Counted from the stretch's first letter, positions 34,580 through 46,371 are shown. The stretch: DNA of 64,000 bases from Paraspadella gotoi (GCA_051294375.1 CM119264.1:6420174-6484173); one strand, 5' to 3'. The notes: generated by a model not told the origin, from the letters alone. Translations and numbers: made by a program.

Positions 34580-35575
34580 TACAAACAAATGGTGAAGAGC
34601 ATTTCATTTCGATCGATCCATTTTTTTCCTGGGGCGTCGCTGAAACTGCCACCTCCTACGTTCTCGTCAACAGCATCCATGACCTCGCATTCGCCTCGAT
34701 CTCTCTGCCCCGTCGCCACCGGGATAATTTATTCTTCGTCGAGGCATTCGTCTGCTGCCCTCTTCCCCTGGTCTTCCACTCGCCCCGTCCGGAACTGGGA
34801 CTGGACTCGTTCGCCAGTGGATCTCCTTTCGTGGCGCTCGCGCATCGTTGGCCGCCGTCAATTTCGCTTTTATTGGCCGCCATAGGCCGCCTCCGGTCAT
34901 TGGCCGCTGGGCTACTACGCCACGTTCGACTGCTCCGGTCCTTTCGCTCCCGGCTGCTGACGCGCGCAGGGCGCAGGGAAAAACCGGGCCGGGCCCGCGA
35001 TCTTGGCGGGCGTGGGTCTTTGCGACGGTTCGGGATCTTCATTCGCCCGTCCCCGAGTTTATTTCCGGCCGCCGAGGACGACGTTCCGATTACGCTTACT
35101 TTACGCCATCTACAGGCGGGCGTTCTCACCCATGTCGTCTCCTTAACCTTTCGGTTTTCCCCCAGACGTCCACTGCCGTCCAACTTCCATGCACCACTTG
35201 CGTCCAGCGGCGCCGTCCGTCTCGGGCGTCCTTTCGGCGTCTTCGACGCGCCGGAGAGTTGACGGGCGTCGCCGATCAGCCGGCGCCTGGCTTCAATCTC
35301 TGTCGGCGTCATCGTCAAATCATCTTCCGCGTGGCCGCAGCAGCTCGGCTGGCGGGTGGAGCTGGAGAGACCGGCGCCGGAACGCCGGGTTGCCTAGGGA
35401 ACGTTCTTCAACGCGGCCCATCATTCCGACGACGGCGCTCATACAGTCACTCCCGTCGGTTTCTTCGTATGAGACGATGTCCGTAGTTGTGAGACGGGGT
35501 ACGGCGTCCGTTCGTCGTCTCCTCGTCGTCGGCGTCGCGTTTACCGTTCAAAGCTGCGTTTGAAGCGAGTAGGAT
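34580..35575 (+). pseudogene. Left-arm copy of the EamA transporter gene, many frameshifts
   Basis: Reading outward it parallels 40357-41295 but is split into many short frames by indels at homopolymers and GC-rich words. Stretches matching the intact protein appear in all three frames. Inferred to be an unpolished or decayed copy rather than a second working gene. Confidence 0.85.
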
Positions 35576-37431
35576 GTGCGGGAACTAGTACATTAAAGAA
35601 TTACTAAACAATGGTTAAATAGTTCGTTTTTTAGATTTAACTCCTAACCGCACTTTTTTTAACTTTTTTCGTAGTAATGAATTCGTAGCGGTAAAAATTA
35701 AAATTAATTAATTAAAATTGTTTTTTTTTTGAAGAACTTATTCGAGCAGTTAAAACCATGTATGCTAATATGAGTTAAAAAAAACATTTACTTGTTTTTA
35801 TTACTGTGTACTTGTGTTAAATCTCAGAATGAAAAAAATAAAACGAATAGAAACTTCTTTGAACATTATACCACTCATTGGATTTAGACAGAGCCAGGAT
35901 AAGTCTTGATGAGAAGCTTGCAGGGACCTGCTATGTCATATCTTGTAAGAGATGGAGGCCCTTAAACCACCAAAGTCTGTCCAAAGTCAGGGGTAAGCGA
36001 TAGCTTATTTATGTATTAAAGAATGGCTTTCTTTATGGTCCGTACCAATTTCATTTAAAAGTAAATTCTCTGTTGCTTTAAATGTCATTTCTCGTTACTG
36101 GGAATCGAGTTAAAAAACGAAATCATGAAACTTAGTCGTAGATTTAAAAACTCGCTCCCTATAAAAAATAGGAATCGACATACCCCCTACCGGTCTTATC
36201 GGCGGTTGCCATCACGAAAACTAAAAAACAAAAGATTTTTCGTCCGTCGTCTCTCCCTAACACGACGTGGCATCCATTATCTTTCAAATTTCTGAATTAC
36301 AGTTTGACGCGAATTGATGCATTTTCGCGTGGGATTTTCGGTCGCGGGTTTTGTTCGCGTCCCGTTGTCGTCGTCGTTGTCGGCGTGTGGTCGTCGTCGT
36401 CTTCGATACCAGTCCGTCGAACCCATTTGGTTGTCATGTCCTCTGTTTTTTTTCAATTGATTTTTTTCTGCGTAAACTTTGGCAAGTTTAGCTTGCGTGA
36501 CAAAAAAAGTAAAAGTAAAAAGTTGTGGGATACTTAGTCCAGCCCACTTACCGGCTTATCCACACTGCGTGAGTAAGGCGTAGCTAAAATTTTCTAATTT
36601 AACTTGAATTAAATTTTCTAAACAGTTGAGGAACGACAAACATTATACTAATGACATTTATGCTAATAAAAAAATTTATAATAGATTAAATTTTACCAAA
36701 TTTTACGCAGTAGAGCCCATAAATTTATACCTAGTACATAAAACCAATAAATAGGTATAAAGAATTTTAAACAGTTTTTTCTTAGATTTGTTTGGCCAGA
36801 TTGGGATCGGGTCATAACAAAAGGTTTTGATTAAAAGAAATATAATTCTTTTTTGGAAAATTTCCTTCCATTAAGGGCGGGTCAAAAATAAAAAAGCTAT
36901 ATTTTAAGTGAAAATTAACTTTTATATATTAAATTATAGTTTTTTTTTAATTTTAACCCACTTAATGAAAGAATTTTTAAAAATGATTTATATTTTCTTT
37001 TATCAACTTTTGACGAGGAATCCAAAATCTGCAATCAAAATTATAGAAAAGCCTATTTTGAAAATTTTTGATTCTTATAAGGATAGTACTATATATAAAT
37101 ATAGCCTACTGCAAAATAAAAAAACATAAAATGACATTTTTTTTTACAAATTAATGGTTCTTACTGATGGGTATGTTGGTTCATTAATTGACTTTTAGGA
37201 ATTTTCGTATTGTACTTGTTCACTACGCCTTACTGTGAGCCGGTGTGATTTTTTTCGCTGTATTTATTATTCAGTTCGACAGTTTCCTTTATTTATATTT
37301 TGTTTTATCACAGTGGTAATCATTATTCACGAAGTAACAGTGATAAACAGAAAGAATAGCCCAAAAATGACCAATCAAAGCCAACTATGTTACACATCAT
37401 TCAACCCTCCACCCTTTTCCCTCCGATCCAG

Positions 37432-37577
37432 TTGTCGGCAGACCGGGAGATACCAAATGCCGGGCAACAGCCCTTCGTCGCCAATATGCTCGTCCGGTGC
37501 CTCATCCCAACTGCACATCGAGGGAGACGCCGAGGTTGGACGGGAGATCCAACAGACGCGCCACCTTACTTGTCCAG
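37432..37577 (+). pseudogene. Left-arm copy of Ig gene exon 2, with indels
   Basis: It retains the clean acceptor GATCCAG lost in the other arm but has coding indels such as CGGCAGACCGGGAG. Taking the better base from each arm gives a single phase-0 exon of 129 bases. Confidence 0.8.
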
Positions 37578-37941
37578 GTCCGTTTATTCCTTTATTTATA
37601 GTATAGGCTATTTTTTTAACTATTAATTTTTTTTGTGGGGGAAAAATGTCGGATATGGTTTATAGTTTGCATCAGTTTCTTTCTCAGTTAATAATAGGAT
37701 TGTCAGTTACTTATTGATTTGACTTCTCGATATAATTTACCCGTCCGACCGATTTTCCCACTGATGTCAACACGGGTTTCGAATTGCCTAAATGAGGCCC
37801 GCTTCTCATAAAGCCTATCCCTTTGCCACTCGCCCCCCCCCTACATAGAAGAGAAACTCGCCTTCATGGAAAATCTTCCTCACAACAAGCGACATTGCGA
37901 GGCCAATTTATGAAAACCAAATGATCTTCTCCGTCTCTCTT

Positions 37942-37949
<8 letters not shown>

Positions 37950-38009
<60 letters not shown>

Positions 38010-38026
38010 TCCTCTCTCTCTCTAGC
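37950..38026. repeat. (CT)n array near the palindrome centre
   Basis: Imperfect CT dinucleotides within the unpaired 230 bases on the left side of the central gap. Confidence 0.9.
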
Positions 38027-38066
38027 CCCCCTTATATCGTTTCCCTGTTAGCGCAATTCGCATTAA

Positions 38067-38091
38067 NNNNNNNNNNNNNNNNNNNNNNNNN
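38067..38091. other. Assembly gap (25 N) at the centre of the first palindrome
   Basis: The sequences on the two sides are reverse complements once the 37836-38066 spacer is skipped; the right side starts inside the G run of GGGGGGGGGCGAGTGGCG. Confidence 0.98.
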
Positions 38092-38398
38092 GGGGGGGGG
38101 CGAGTGGCGAAAAGGGGATAGGCTTTGATGAGAAGCGGGCCTCATTTAGGAATCGAACCCGGTGTTGACATCAGTGGGAAAATGTCCGACGGTAAATTAT
38201 ATACGGATTTATTATTTATTATTTATTATTCGGCCTATAAGGAGAAGTCAAAATCAATAAGTAACTGACAATCCCTATTATTAACTGAGAAAGAGAACTG
38301 ATCAACTAAATTTAAAACCATATCCGACATTTTTCCCCACAAAAAAAATTAATAGTTAAAAAAATAGGCCTATACTATAAATAAAGGAATAAACGGAC

Positions 38399-38527
38399 CT
38401 GACAAGTGAAGGTGGCCGTCTTGTTGATCTCCAACTCGGCGTCCTGCGATGTGCACTTGGGATGAGCAACGACGAGCAGATTGGCGACGAGGCTGTTGCC
38501 GCATTTGTATCTCCCGTTGTCCGACAA
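38399..38527 (-). CDS. Ig gene exon 2: end of Ig-like domain 1 and start of domain 2 (43 codons)
   Basis: 129 bases, phase 0 at both ends, with donor TGTCAG|GTCCG. The peptide begins LSDNGRYKCGN, the Asp-x-Gly-x-Tyr-x-Cys F strand of Ig1. It then has LLVVAHPKC (last strand and linker), and ends EINKTATFTCQ, the B strand of Ig2, with a sequon (NKT). In this arm the acceptor reads CCACG instead of CCAG. The other arm shows the intact acceptor, so an inserted base here is likely. Confidence 0.8.
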
Positions 38528-39554
38528 CGTGGAAATCGGAGGAAAAGGGTGAGGTTGAATGATTGTGTAACATAGTTGGCTTTGATTGGTCATTTTTGGC
38601 ATATTCTATCTGTTTATTCACTGTTACTTACGAGTGAATATATGAATTACACATGTGATAAAAACGAAAGATAGTAAATAAGAGGAAAACCTTGTCGAAC
38701 TGAATAATAAATAAAGCGAAAAAAATCACCGGCTCACCAGTAAGGCGTAGTGAAAGTACATACGAAAAATTCTAAAAGTCAATTAATGGAACCACATACC
38801 CATCAAGTAAGAACCATTAATTTGTAAAAAAAATTGTATTTTATGTTTTTTTATATTTTGCAGTAGGCTATATTTATATATAGTACTATCCTTATAGAAA
38901 TCAAAAATTTTCAAAATAGGCTTTTCTATAATTTTGATTGCAGATTTTGGATTCCTTCGTCATAAAGTTGATAAAAGAAAAATATAAATCATTTTTAAAA
39001 ATTCTTTCATTAAGTGGTTAAAAGATTAAAAAAGAACTCATATTTAATATATAACAATAGTTAATTCTCAGGCTTAAATATAGCTTTTTTAATTTTGACC
39101 CGCACCTTAGATGGAAGGAAATTTTCCAAAAAAGAATTATATTGTCTTTTATCAACCTTTTTATGACGATCCCAAATGTCTGGCCAAAAAATCTAAGAAA
39201 AAACTGTTTAAAATTTTAACCATTTATTGGTTTTAGTACTAGTATAAATATGGCCTATCATGCGTAAAATTTGGTAAAATTAATTATTATAATTTTTTTA
39301 TTACATAAATGTTCATGTAGTGAAAATGTTGTTCGTTCGTGCCGATCTTGTTAGAATTTTAATTAAAGTTAAATTTAGAAATTTTACTACGCCTTACTCA
39401 CCAGTGTGGATAAGGCGGTAAGTGGGCTGAAAACTAGTATCCACAACTTTTACTTTTACTTTTTTGTCCAACGCAGCTAAACTTGCCAAAGTTACGCCAA
39501 GAAAAAAATAAAAAACATTGAAAAAAAAAAAGACGACATGACAACAATGGGTTC

Positions 39555-39615
39555 GACGACGACGACGACGACGACCACAACGACGACAACGACGACGACA
39601 ACGACGACGACAAAA
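39555..39615. repeat. (ACG)n/(ACA)n array
   Basis: Trinucleotide run on the plus strand. The left arm holds its counterpart, much shorter, near 36366-36402, so the arms differ in repeat length. Confidence 0.85.
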
Positions 39616-40356
39616 CCGCGACGAAATCCCACGGAAATCATCAATTCGCGTCAAACTGTAATTCAGAATTTGAAAAGATAATGGATGCCACGTCGTTGTT
39701 AGGGATGAGAACGACGACGAAAATCTTTTTTTTTTAGTTTCGTGATGGAACCCCGATAAGACCGTAGGGGGTATTCGATTCCTATTTTTTATAGGACGAG
39801 TTTTAATCTACGACTAAGTTTTCATTGATTTCGTTTTTTTAAACTCGATTCCCAGTAACGAGAAATGACATTTAAGCAAAGAGAATTTACTTTTATGAAA
39901 TTGGTACGACCAATATAAGAATTAGCCATTCATTTAATACATAAATAAGCTATCTTACCCCTGACTTTGGACAGACTTTGGTGGTTTAAGGCCTCCATCA
40001 CTCTTACAAGATATGACATAGCAGGTCCCTGCAAGCTTCTCAATCAAGACTATCTGGCTTCTCTATCAATGAAGTGGTATAATGTTTCAAAGAATGTTTC
40101 TATTGTATTTATTTTTTTCATTCTGAGATTTAACAACAAGTACCACAGTAAAAAACAAGTAAATGTTTTTTTTTACTCATATTAGCTACAACTGTTTTAA
40201 CTCTCGAATAAGTTTCAGAAAAAAAAACAATTTTAATTAATTAATTTTAATTTTACCTACGAATTCATTACTACGAAAAGTTAAAAAGTGCGTTAGGATG
40301 TTTAAATTAAAAAAACGAAACTAATTTAACCATTGTTTAGTTAATTCTTTATTGTA

Positions 40357-41295
40357 CTAGTTCCCGACATCCTCTCGCTTCAACCACTTTGAAACGGTAA
40401 CGACGACGACGACGAGGAAGACGACGACGACGCCGACCGTCTCCACTACGGACATCGTCTCATCGAAGAAACCGAACGACATGAGCGCCGTCGTCGGAAT
40501 GATGGCCGCGTTGAAGACGTTCCCTAGCAACCCGGCGTTTCCGGCGCCGGTCTCCTCCAGCTCCACGCAGCCGAGCTGCTGCGCCACGCGGAAGATATTT
40601 GACATGACGCCGACAGAGATGAGCCCGAGCGCGCTGATCGGCGACGCCGTCAACTCCGGCGCGCCGAAGACGCCGAAAAGGACGCCGAGGACGACGGCGC
40701 CGCTGACCAAGTGGATGCATTGGAAGTTGGACCAGTGGACGTCGGGGAAAAAACCGAAAAGGTAAGGAGACGACATGGTGACGACGCCGCTGTAGATGGC
40801 GTAAAAGTAAGCGTAACTCGGAATCGTCGTCTCGCGGCCGAAAATAAACTCGGGCCGGGCGACCATGAAGATCCCGACCGTCGCAAAGACCACGCCCGCC
40901 AGATCGACGGCGCCCGGTCTTTTCCTGCGCTGCAGCGCCGTCAGCAGCGGAGCGAAAAGGAGCCCGGAGCAGTCGAACGTGGCGTAGTCGCCCAGCGGCA
41001 TGACCGAGGCGGCTTGGCGCCATAAAGCGAAATTGACGGCGCCAACGATGCCGAGCGCCACGAAGGAGATCCACTTGGCGAACGAGTCCAGTCCCCAGTT
41101 CCGGACGGCGAGTGGAACCAGGGGAAGGGCAGAGACGAATTGCCCGACGAAGAAATAAAAATATCCGGTGGCGACGGGCAGAGAGATCGAGGGACGAAAG
41201 ATGCAGGTCATGATGCTGTTGACGAGAACGTAGGAGGTGCAGTTCGTCACGCCCCAGAAAAAATGGATCGATCGAAATGAAATGCTCTTCACCAT
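40357..41295 (-). CDS. EamA-family (SLC35G-like) drug/metabolite transporter, intronless
   Basis: A 312-codon frame from the ATG at 41295 (context ACAAACAATGG) to TAG at 40357; upstream in-frame codons lack another ATG. The protein is strongly hydrophobic with about ten predicted membrane helices in two homologous halves, as in EamA transporters. SLC35G-like landmarks are MPLGDYATFD near residue 98, the end of the first half VARPEFIFG near 145-152, and the second-half QQLGCVELEETGAGN. The C-terminus has a Val-rich last helix (about 283-303) and a basic tail. Members sit in plasma or organelle membranes and exchange small metabolites; the substrate cannot be inferred. It lies in the intron between Ig exons 1 and 2 on the same strand. 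Lack of introns suggests a retrocopy or an ancestrally intronless gene. Confidence 0.85.
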   Translation of the reverse strand: MVKSISFRSIHFFWGVTNCTSYVLVNSIMTCIFRPSISLPVATGYFYFFVGQFVSALPLVPLAVRNWGLDSFAKWISFVALGIVGAVNFALWRQAASVMPLGDYATFDCSGLLFAPLLTALQRRKRPGAVDLAGVVFATVGIFMVARPEFIFGRETTIPSYAYFYAIYSGVVTMSSPYLFGFFPDVHWSNFQCIHLVSGAVVLGVLFGVFGAPELTASPISALGLISVGVMSNIFRVAQQLGCVELEETGAGNAGLLGNVFNAAIIPTTALMSFGFFDETMSVVETVGVVVVFLVVVVVTVSKWLKREDVGN

Positions 41296-41934
41296 TGTTT
41301 GTATCAATATTGTTTTAATTTTATTATTCTAACGATTAATATTTTTTTATACTTTAAACAAACACATGTGTATCCATTTTGATAGGTAAGACGTAGAATA
41401 AAAAAAATCGTGTTGAGGCTGAAAATTATGTAATGAAAAGTCGCGACCAAATCTTTTCATTTCGAAATTGAATTCAAAAGATTTGAATTTAAAACATTGT
41501 TCGAGCGAGACCCTCTGAATCTGAAGTACGACGAGATCCAATTGGTCACGCTGGGAATCCGAGGGAGGTAAACCGAGATTGACTTAGTTAATATTTCCAA
41601 AAATTGAAATTGATAGGAAACCAAGTCCGTTTATTGATAACGTATTCAAAATTAGTAAGAAAAAAAATAAATTCGGTTGAGTTTCAATCTCCAACCGTTT
41701 AAAAAGAAAAAAACAACAAAAAAATATATTTTATTATCACATCTTACGAACTCTTGATCAACCGACAGCGGAAAAGACGTCATACAGTCTTGATCCCTGC
41801 GTAATCCAGTCGAAATATTACGAGTAATTCGAAGTTAAAAAATTTAAATTTATGTAATTTTTCCCGAGAAAGGTTGGCGGAGTTTCAAGGCAACGAAACG
41901 AAAGAAATTATGAGATCCTCTCGCCGTTTATTAC

Positions 41935-42028
41935 CTGCACGTCCCTGACGGTGAGCACGTACTTATTTCCGCTCTGCTTGAAGATGTACTTGGTTAGATT
42001 GATGGTCGTATCGAACGGTTTGTCTCCT
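41935..42028 (-). CDS. Ig gene exon 1 (first recognised): E-F region of Ig-like domain 1 (31 full codons)
   Basis: The acceptor (T/A-rich tract ending TTTCAG) and donor (GTGCAG|GTAATA) enclose 94 bases, incoming phase 2 and outgoing phase 0. The peptide holds a sequon (NLT) and ends NKYVLTVRDVQ. This is the E strand of a V/I-type Ig domain immediately before the Asp-x-Gly-x-Tyr-x-Cys supplied by the next exon. Earlier exons, with the first Cys and Trp of Ig1 and the signal peptide, were not recognised to the right. Confidence 0.7.
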
Positions 42029-42272
42029 CTGAAAAAAAAAAGGGAGAGACGGATAGACGGATTTAAATGATTGATTGAGATCGAGGGAGAAGACTGGAAA
42101 GAGATATTGATTGATTATTGAAGGACAGATGGATGAATGGATGGATGCGACCGGATGAACAGATCAGTGCATGGATAGATAGATAAATGGTTCGAATCGA
42201 AGATTGGGAAAAATCAATTTAATGGATGGTTGTGTTAATGAATAGATTTTTCCCCAGCCTCCACTCAGTCAT

Positions 42273-42275
<3 letters not shown>

Positions 42276-42354
<79 letters not shown>
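42276..42354. repeat. (ATC)26 microsatellite
   Basis: Perfect ATC run in the right arm. The left-arm counterpart near 33545-33610 (GATGAT) is much shorter and interrupted, so repeat length differs between arms. Confidence 0.95.
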
Positions 42355-42539
42355 ATTCATTGCAGTCATCTTTATCGTTATCATCGTCATCGCCATTCTT
42401 CCACAAAGATGAAGGTGAGGGCAGAAATTATGAGGATGAGAGTCTGATTAGATTTTGAGTCGCGCTACCAGGCGATCAGGCCAACTGAACTGGCCTACGG
42501 AATAGGCCAACACAAATTTTCATTTGCTTAATCGTCTTA

Positions 42540-42607
42540 ATAAAGGAAGCTACTTGTGTTTTTTTCTCTCTCTCCTCTTCTCTCTCTCTCTCCCCGCTCT
42601 CTCTCTT

Positions 42608-42640
<33 letters not shown>

Positions 42641-42719
42641 TCTCTTTCTTTCTCTCTTCATGAGGGGTGATTGTCATAAACAATTTCATGCTAATCCGTC
42701 TTAAAAGGAAGCTACTTTG

Positions 42720-42812
<93 letters not shown>

Positions 42813-42935
42813 TCTTCCCTATCTCTTCCTTGTCTTTTTCCTTCCATCATTAAAGGCGACGTGTTGAAAAATTAGTCGGATGCAAAATCAGTTACGCCTG
42901 GTTTCAGGTTGCCAGGTCAATACATGGCGTCCTGA
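42540..42935. repeat. Tandem direct copies of the outer palindrome edge, with (CT)n
   Basis: After the right arm ends near 42.5 kb the sequence turns back. Both 42530-42675 and 42675-42935 resemble 33110-33380 in the same (plus) orientation, each with a CT array (42560-42660 and 42726-42809). Both are error-rich, and the last runs into the 430-N gap. Confidence 0.7.
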
Positions 42936-42940
42936 TTAGA

Positions 42941-43370
42941 NNNNNNNNNNNNNNNNNNNNNNNNNNNNNNNNNNNNNNNNNNNNNNNNNNNNNNNNNNNN
43001 NNNNNNNNNNNNNNNNNNNNNNNNNNNNNNNNNNNNNNNNNNNNNNNNNNNNNNNNNNNNNNNNNNNNNNNNNNNNNNNNNNNNNNNNNNNNNNNNNNNN
43101 NNNNNNNNNNNNNNNNNNNNNNNNNNNNNNNNNNNNNNNNNNNNNNNNNNNNNNNNNNNNNNNNNNNNNNNNNNNNNNNNNNNNNNNNNNNNNNNNNNNN
43201 NNNNNNNNNNNNNNNNNNNNNNNNNNNNNNNNNNNNNNNNNNNNNNNNNNNNNNNNNNNNNNNNNNNNNNNNNNNNNNNNNNNNNNNNNNNNNNNNNNNN
43301 NNNNNNNNNNNNNNNNNNNNNNNNNNNNNNNNNNNNNNNNNNNNNNNNNNNNNNNNNNNNNNNNNNNNNN
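42941..43370. other. Assembly gap (430 N) ending in an (ACG)n run
   Basis: Separates the Ig/transporter palindrome from the actin region. The ACG run at 43371-43398 continues from it. Upstream Ig exons could be hidden here. Confidence 0.98.
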
Positions 43371-43595
43371 ACGACGACGACGACGACGACGACGACGGCG
43401 TTAATTTGAAGGAAAACAAGGATTGCCTTTGGCGGAAATTTTCTTCTTCGGAAATATTTTCTTTTTTTCCTCTTTTTCCTTAGAAGTGTTTTCGTTATCT
43501 TATTATCTTGTCGAAGAAACTTTTACTTTCTTACTTTCATTACAATATTGCATTTGGTTTACGTATTTTTTTGTTTTCCTTTTTGTCTTATTTTC

Positions 43596-43626
43596 TTTTC
43601 TTTTCTTTTCTTTTCTTTTCTTTTCT
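43596..43626. repeat. (TTTTC)n pentanucleotide repeat
   Basis: Six copies of CTTTT just outside the left edge of the actin inverted block. Confidence 0.9.
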
Positions 43627-45206
43627 TAAAATTCAATTAAATCGATTTGAAATCTTAAACAATTTCTGCCAGTTCAAATCACCGGGTCTAAAGCATTTAC
43701 CAAAATGAGATATTCCTTGAATCGTAAGAGACAAAATTTCGCCGTTTAACTTCCATTTTTCCAAACGTGAAATAAACAATTAAAATTCACAAAAAGCGAA
43801 AAAGAACCCAGGTCTCTAATTTGTCTGCCGTAATTAGAGCAATCTCTGTAAATACTGGTTCTCGTTTAGAGTTGAAGCCTTTATTTCAGTTTTTTTTTTT
43901 CTTCGGAGACCTAATAATGTGTGTCTGCTAAGTTAGATAATAGATTAACGGTTCGACGCCCATATTTATTTAATAATCGAAACGTCTTTCGGTTATGTAT
44001 CTTTAAACTAATTTTTTTTTTTTGTTCAAAACGAAGCTTTTTTATGAATCTAAAGACATCTAAGGTCTTTGCCCGCTCGAGAAGAATACGTTTTAAATAT
44101 AGATTTCTTTTAATCTGTTTTAATCGACGAAGCTTTCATTTAGCTAACTCTGCTTTAATTAATTAACCGGATTACGGCTTTTTAATACCCCTCTTTCGCA
44201 AGACTCCCGAGTTTTTATAGTTGGACGATTAACGCATAAAGCTAACGCATAGTAACGCATTAGTCGTTATCTCAAATGTAGTTCGCCCAAGTATGGCTTT
44301 TTCCCTCGTAAAAGTCGAAACTCTAGATTCATTGGATTCGCTTCATTTTCTCTCAGCGTCGAACGAAATTCAGATTCTAATCTCCTTGAGTCGTCGACTT
44401 GGTTCGATTTATAGACTTCGCTTCCACTTCGGCCTTTTCCTCACCCGCCTGCTCCAGTCACTTTTGGTCATTCCATCGCTCCAGCTGATTTTAGTTGTAA
44501 TTCCATTACTCCAGCAGAAAAGGTTGTCGTTCAATCAGCCAGTTGACGTTAGTTTTTTGATTGAAATACTTAGTAGACATTGATTGTCACTCAATCGCTC
44601 CAGCACAATCATTCATTCAACTATTCAAAAAAAGTCCTTGTTTGTCATCACTCACAGGCTTATTTTTGTCATTCAGTTTAACAGGCTAATTTAGTCCGAT
44701 GAAGACTTAAGCAGCCCTAATTTGTTCAGATAGAGCGTGACTTGTTAACAAAATCTTAACAACCTCCAGTTTAGAGTATGTAAACATTATCACCAAAGTT
44801 ATTTTATTGCATTAAGTCTGATTCAATTGTGAGAGCAACTTTTCCCGATCATCCCGTCCGCGTTATTCTCAGTCTATATTTCGCGGCCCGTCCGAATGCC
44901 TCGTCTCCCAGTCTCGCCTTTCAAATCTTAAATTTCGTTTGCAGTTTTTATGTCCGCTTCTTTGGCCTCTTCGTTCTCCCCCCCCTTCCGATCATCTGCT
45001 CCTTTCTAGTACTAATGAGGCTCTTAAACGTCGTTAACGAATTAATTTATAATTTCCTTAACTCGACTTTTTAAATCCTTCGGGAGCCTTTAAAAAAAGA
45101 AGCAGGGGGGAGAGAGCGGGGTTCGCGAAGCCAGCAGGTTCTTTGTTTGCGCCGATTCGCGAGGGGATTTCGTCGAAAGATTCGAGAGCTTTTTTCCGAT
45201 TTATCT

Positions 45207-45207
<1 letters not shown>

Positions 45208-45291
<84 letters not shown>

Positions 45292-45296
45292 CTCAG
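45208..45296. repeat. (CT)n array ending at an actin acceptor
   Basis: The CT array runs into TCTCAG, so it forms the polypyrimidine tract of the following exon (45297-45435). The same arrangement occurs in copies C and D. Confidence 0.9.
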
Positions 45297-45435
45297 ATCA
45301 TCTTCGAACCTTCAACGCCCCCGCTTTCTACCTGCCATCCAAGCGCGCTGTTGGCGCCTCTACGCTTCCTTGTCGAACCACCGGCCTCGTTTTCGATTCG
45401 GGCGACCGGCGTCTTCTCAACAGTTCCGTCATGAA
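45297..45435 (+). pseudogene. Actin exon 2, copy A (frameshifted)
   Basis: Matches actin around residues 120-167, with the nucleotide-binding region readable as DSGDG-like sequence in pieces. Missing or added bases break the frame relative to copy C. Confidence 0.85.
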
Positions 45436-45698
45436 GTTAGGTCGTGAAAGAGGACGAAGGGATGGTTCAATCAATCAATCCGTCAATTAATAAATCAATC
45501 ACTCAATCTGTCAACCAATATATAAAAGAACCGTAATCATAATTTAATCAATCAACCATTAAACGAAGAAGTTATCAATTCATCCAATCTCTTCTTCAAT
45601 ACTTTAGCTATCAGTACTTCGAATTTACAATCAATCAAATCAATCGTTCTTGTACATCGACCAATAAGTTCAATAAAATCCCCACCTTCCCTGCAAAG

Positions 45699-45844
45699 CG
45701 GCTACTCCCTCCCCCACGCCATCTTCCCCTTGACGTCGCCGGGCGCGACATTCACCGGACTACCTCACGCGCATCTTGCACCGAACGCGGGCATTTTCGT
45801 ACTTAACCAGCGCGCGGACGCGAAAAAACGTGCGGGAAATCAAG
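45699..45844 (+). pseudogene. Actin exon 3, copy A (frameshifted)
   Basis: Encodes the actin GY(S/A)LPHAI segment through REIK, in broken frame because of several indels. Donor AAG|GTGGTT is intact. Confidence 0.85.
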
Positions 45845-45926
45845 GTGGTTGAGCGTTCGACTTTCTTGCGACCCTTATTGCATTTTAATTAATTCATTTC
45901 GTTCATTTTTTTTTTTCCTCCGTCAG

Positions 45927-46092
45927 GAATCCTCTGCTACGCTTGGCGGAAGACTTTGACCGAGATGGGAGAGAGTCTCAGCGTCGCGGAGCGGAGATGG
46001 AAAAAGCTACACTCTTGCGGACGGAAACTGTGGTCACCATCGGGGACGAGCGATTCCGGTGCACGGAGGTTCTCTTCAATCCACTCTCGTCG
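45927..46092 (+). pseudogene. Actin exon 4, copy A (near-complete)
   Basis: Acceptor CCGTCAG. Encodes the AEDFDR...GDERFRC region (actin about 213-262). Several substitutions and indels compared with copy C, for example a Met-Glu-Lys-Ala stretch instead of Met-Glu-Lys-Ser-Tyr. Confidence 0.85.
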
Positions 46093-46371
46093 GTGAGGGG
46101 GCGGAGGGGGGCGGAGGGGGGCGAGAAGCGGGAGATTGGGTGTTGGTTTTTGTTTAATTTTCGTCGTCGTCGTCATCTTTTGTTTTTTATCGTTGTGTTC
46201 GTCGTCGTCCATATGTGTCGACCCAGTTTTGCTTAGGCTTTTGACATGCTTGAATAAAATTGTCCAAAAAGATTTTTTTTTTTCATTAATTAAGCGTTGT
46301 TATTTTGTTTTGTTTATCATTTTGTTTGTCCACAGTAAAAAATAAAGCGAAGAGAATCCGATCCTAAGCAG

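Larger units (their letters stand above)
33100..38066. repeat. Left arm of a 9.4-kb inverted duplication
   Basis: Running outward from the gap at 38067-38091, this arm is the reverse complement of 38092-42500. Differences are mostly one- to few-base indels. It carries broken plus-strand copies of Ig exons 1 and 2 and of the transporter gene. About 230 bases next to the gap (37836-38066, with a CT array) have no partner on the right. Confidence 0.9.
38092..42500. repeat. Right arm of the 9.4-kb inverted duplication
   Basis: Reverse complement of 33.3-37.8 kb. In this arm the transporter is intact and the Ig exons have the strand and order required to join the exons at 22 kb and below, so I take it as the native arrangement. 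Confidence 0.9.

Noticed and set aside
37740-38200. tRNA B-box-like words (GGTTTCGAATTGCC, GGAATCGAACCCGG) at both sides of the palindrome centre, and GTTCGAGCCC near 63735 on the minus strand
   Set aside because: No A box at the right distance and no cloverleaf could be drawn; at most a remnant of a tRNA-derived short element.
41296-41307. Longer transporter start at the TTG codon four codons upstream
   Set aside because: TTG is not a usual start in eukaryotes; the ATG at 41295 has a better context.
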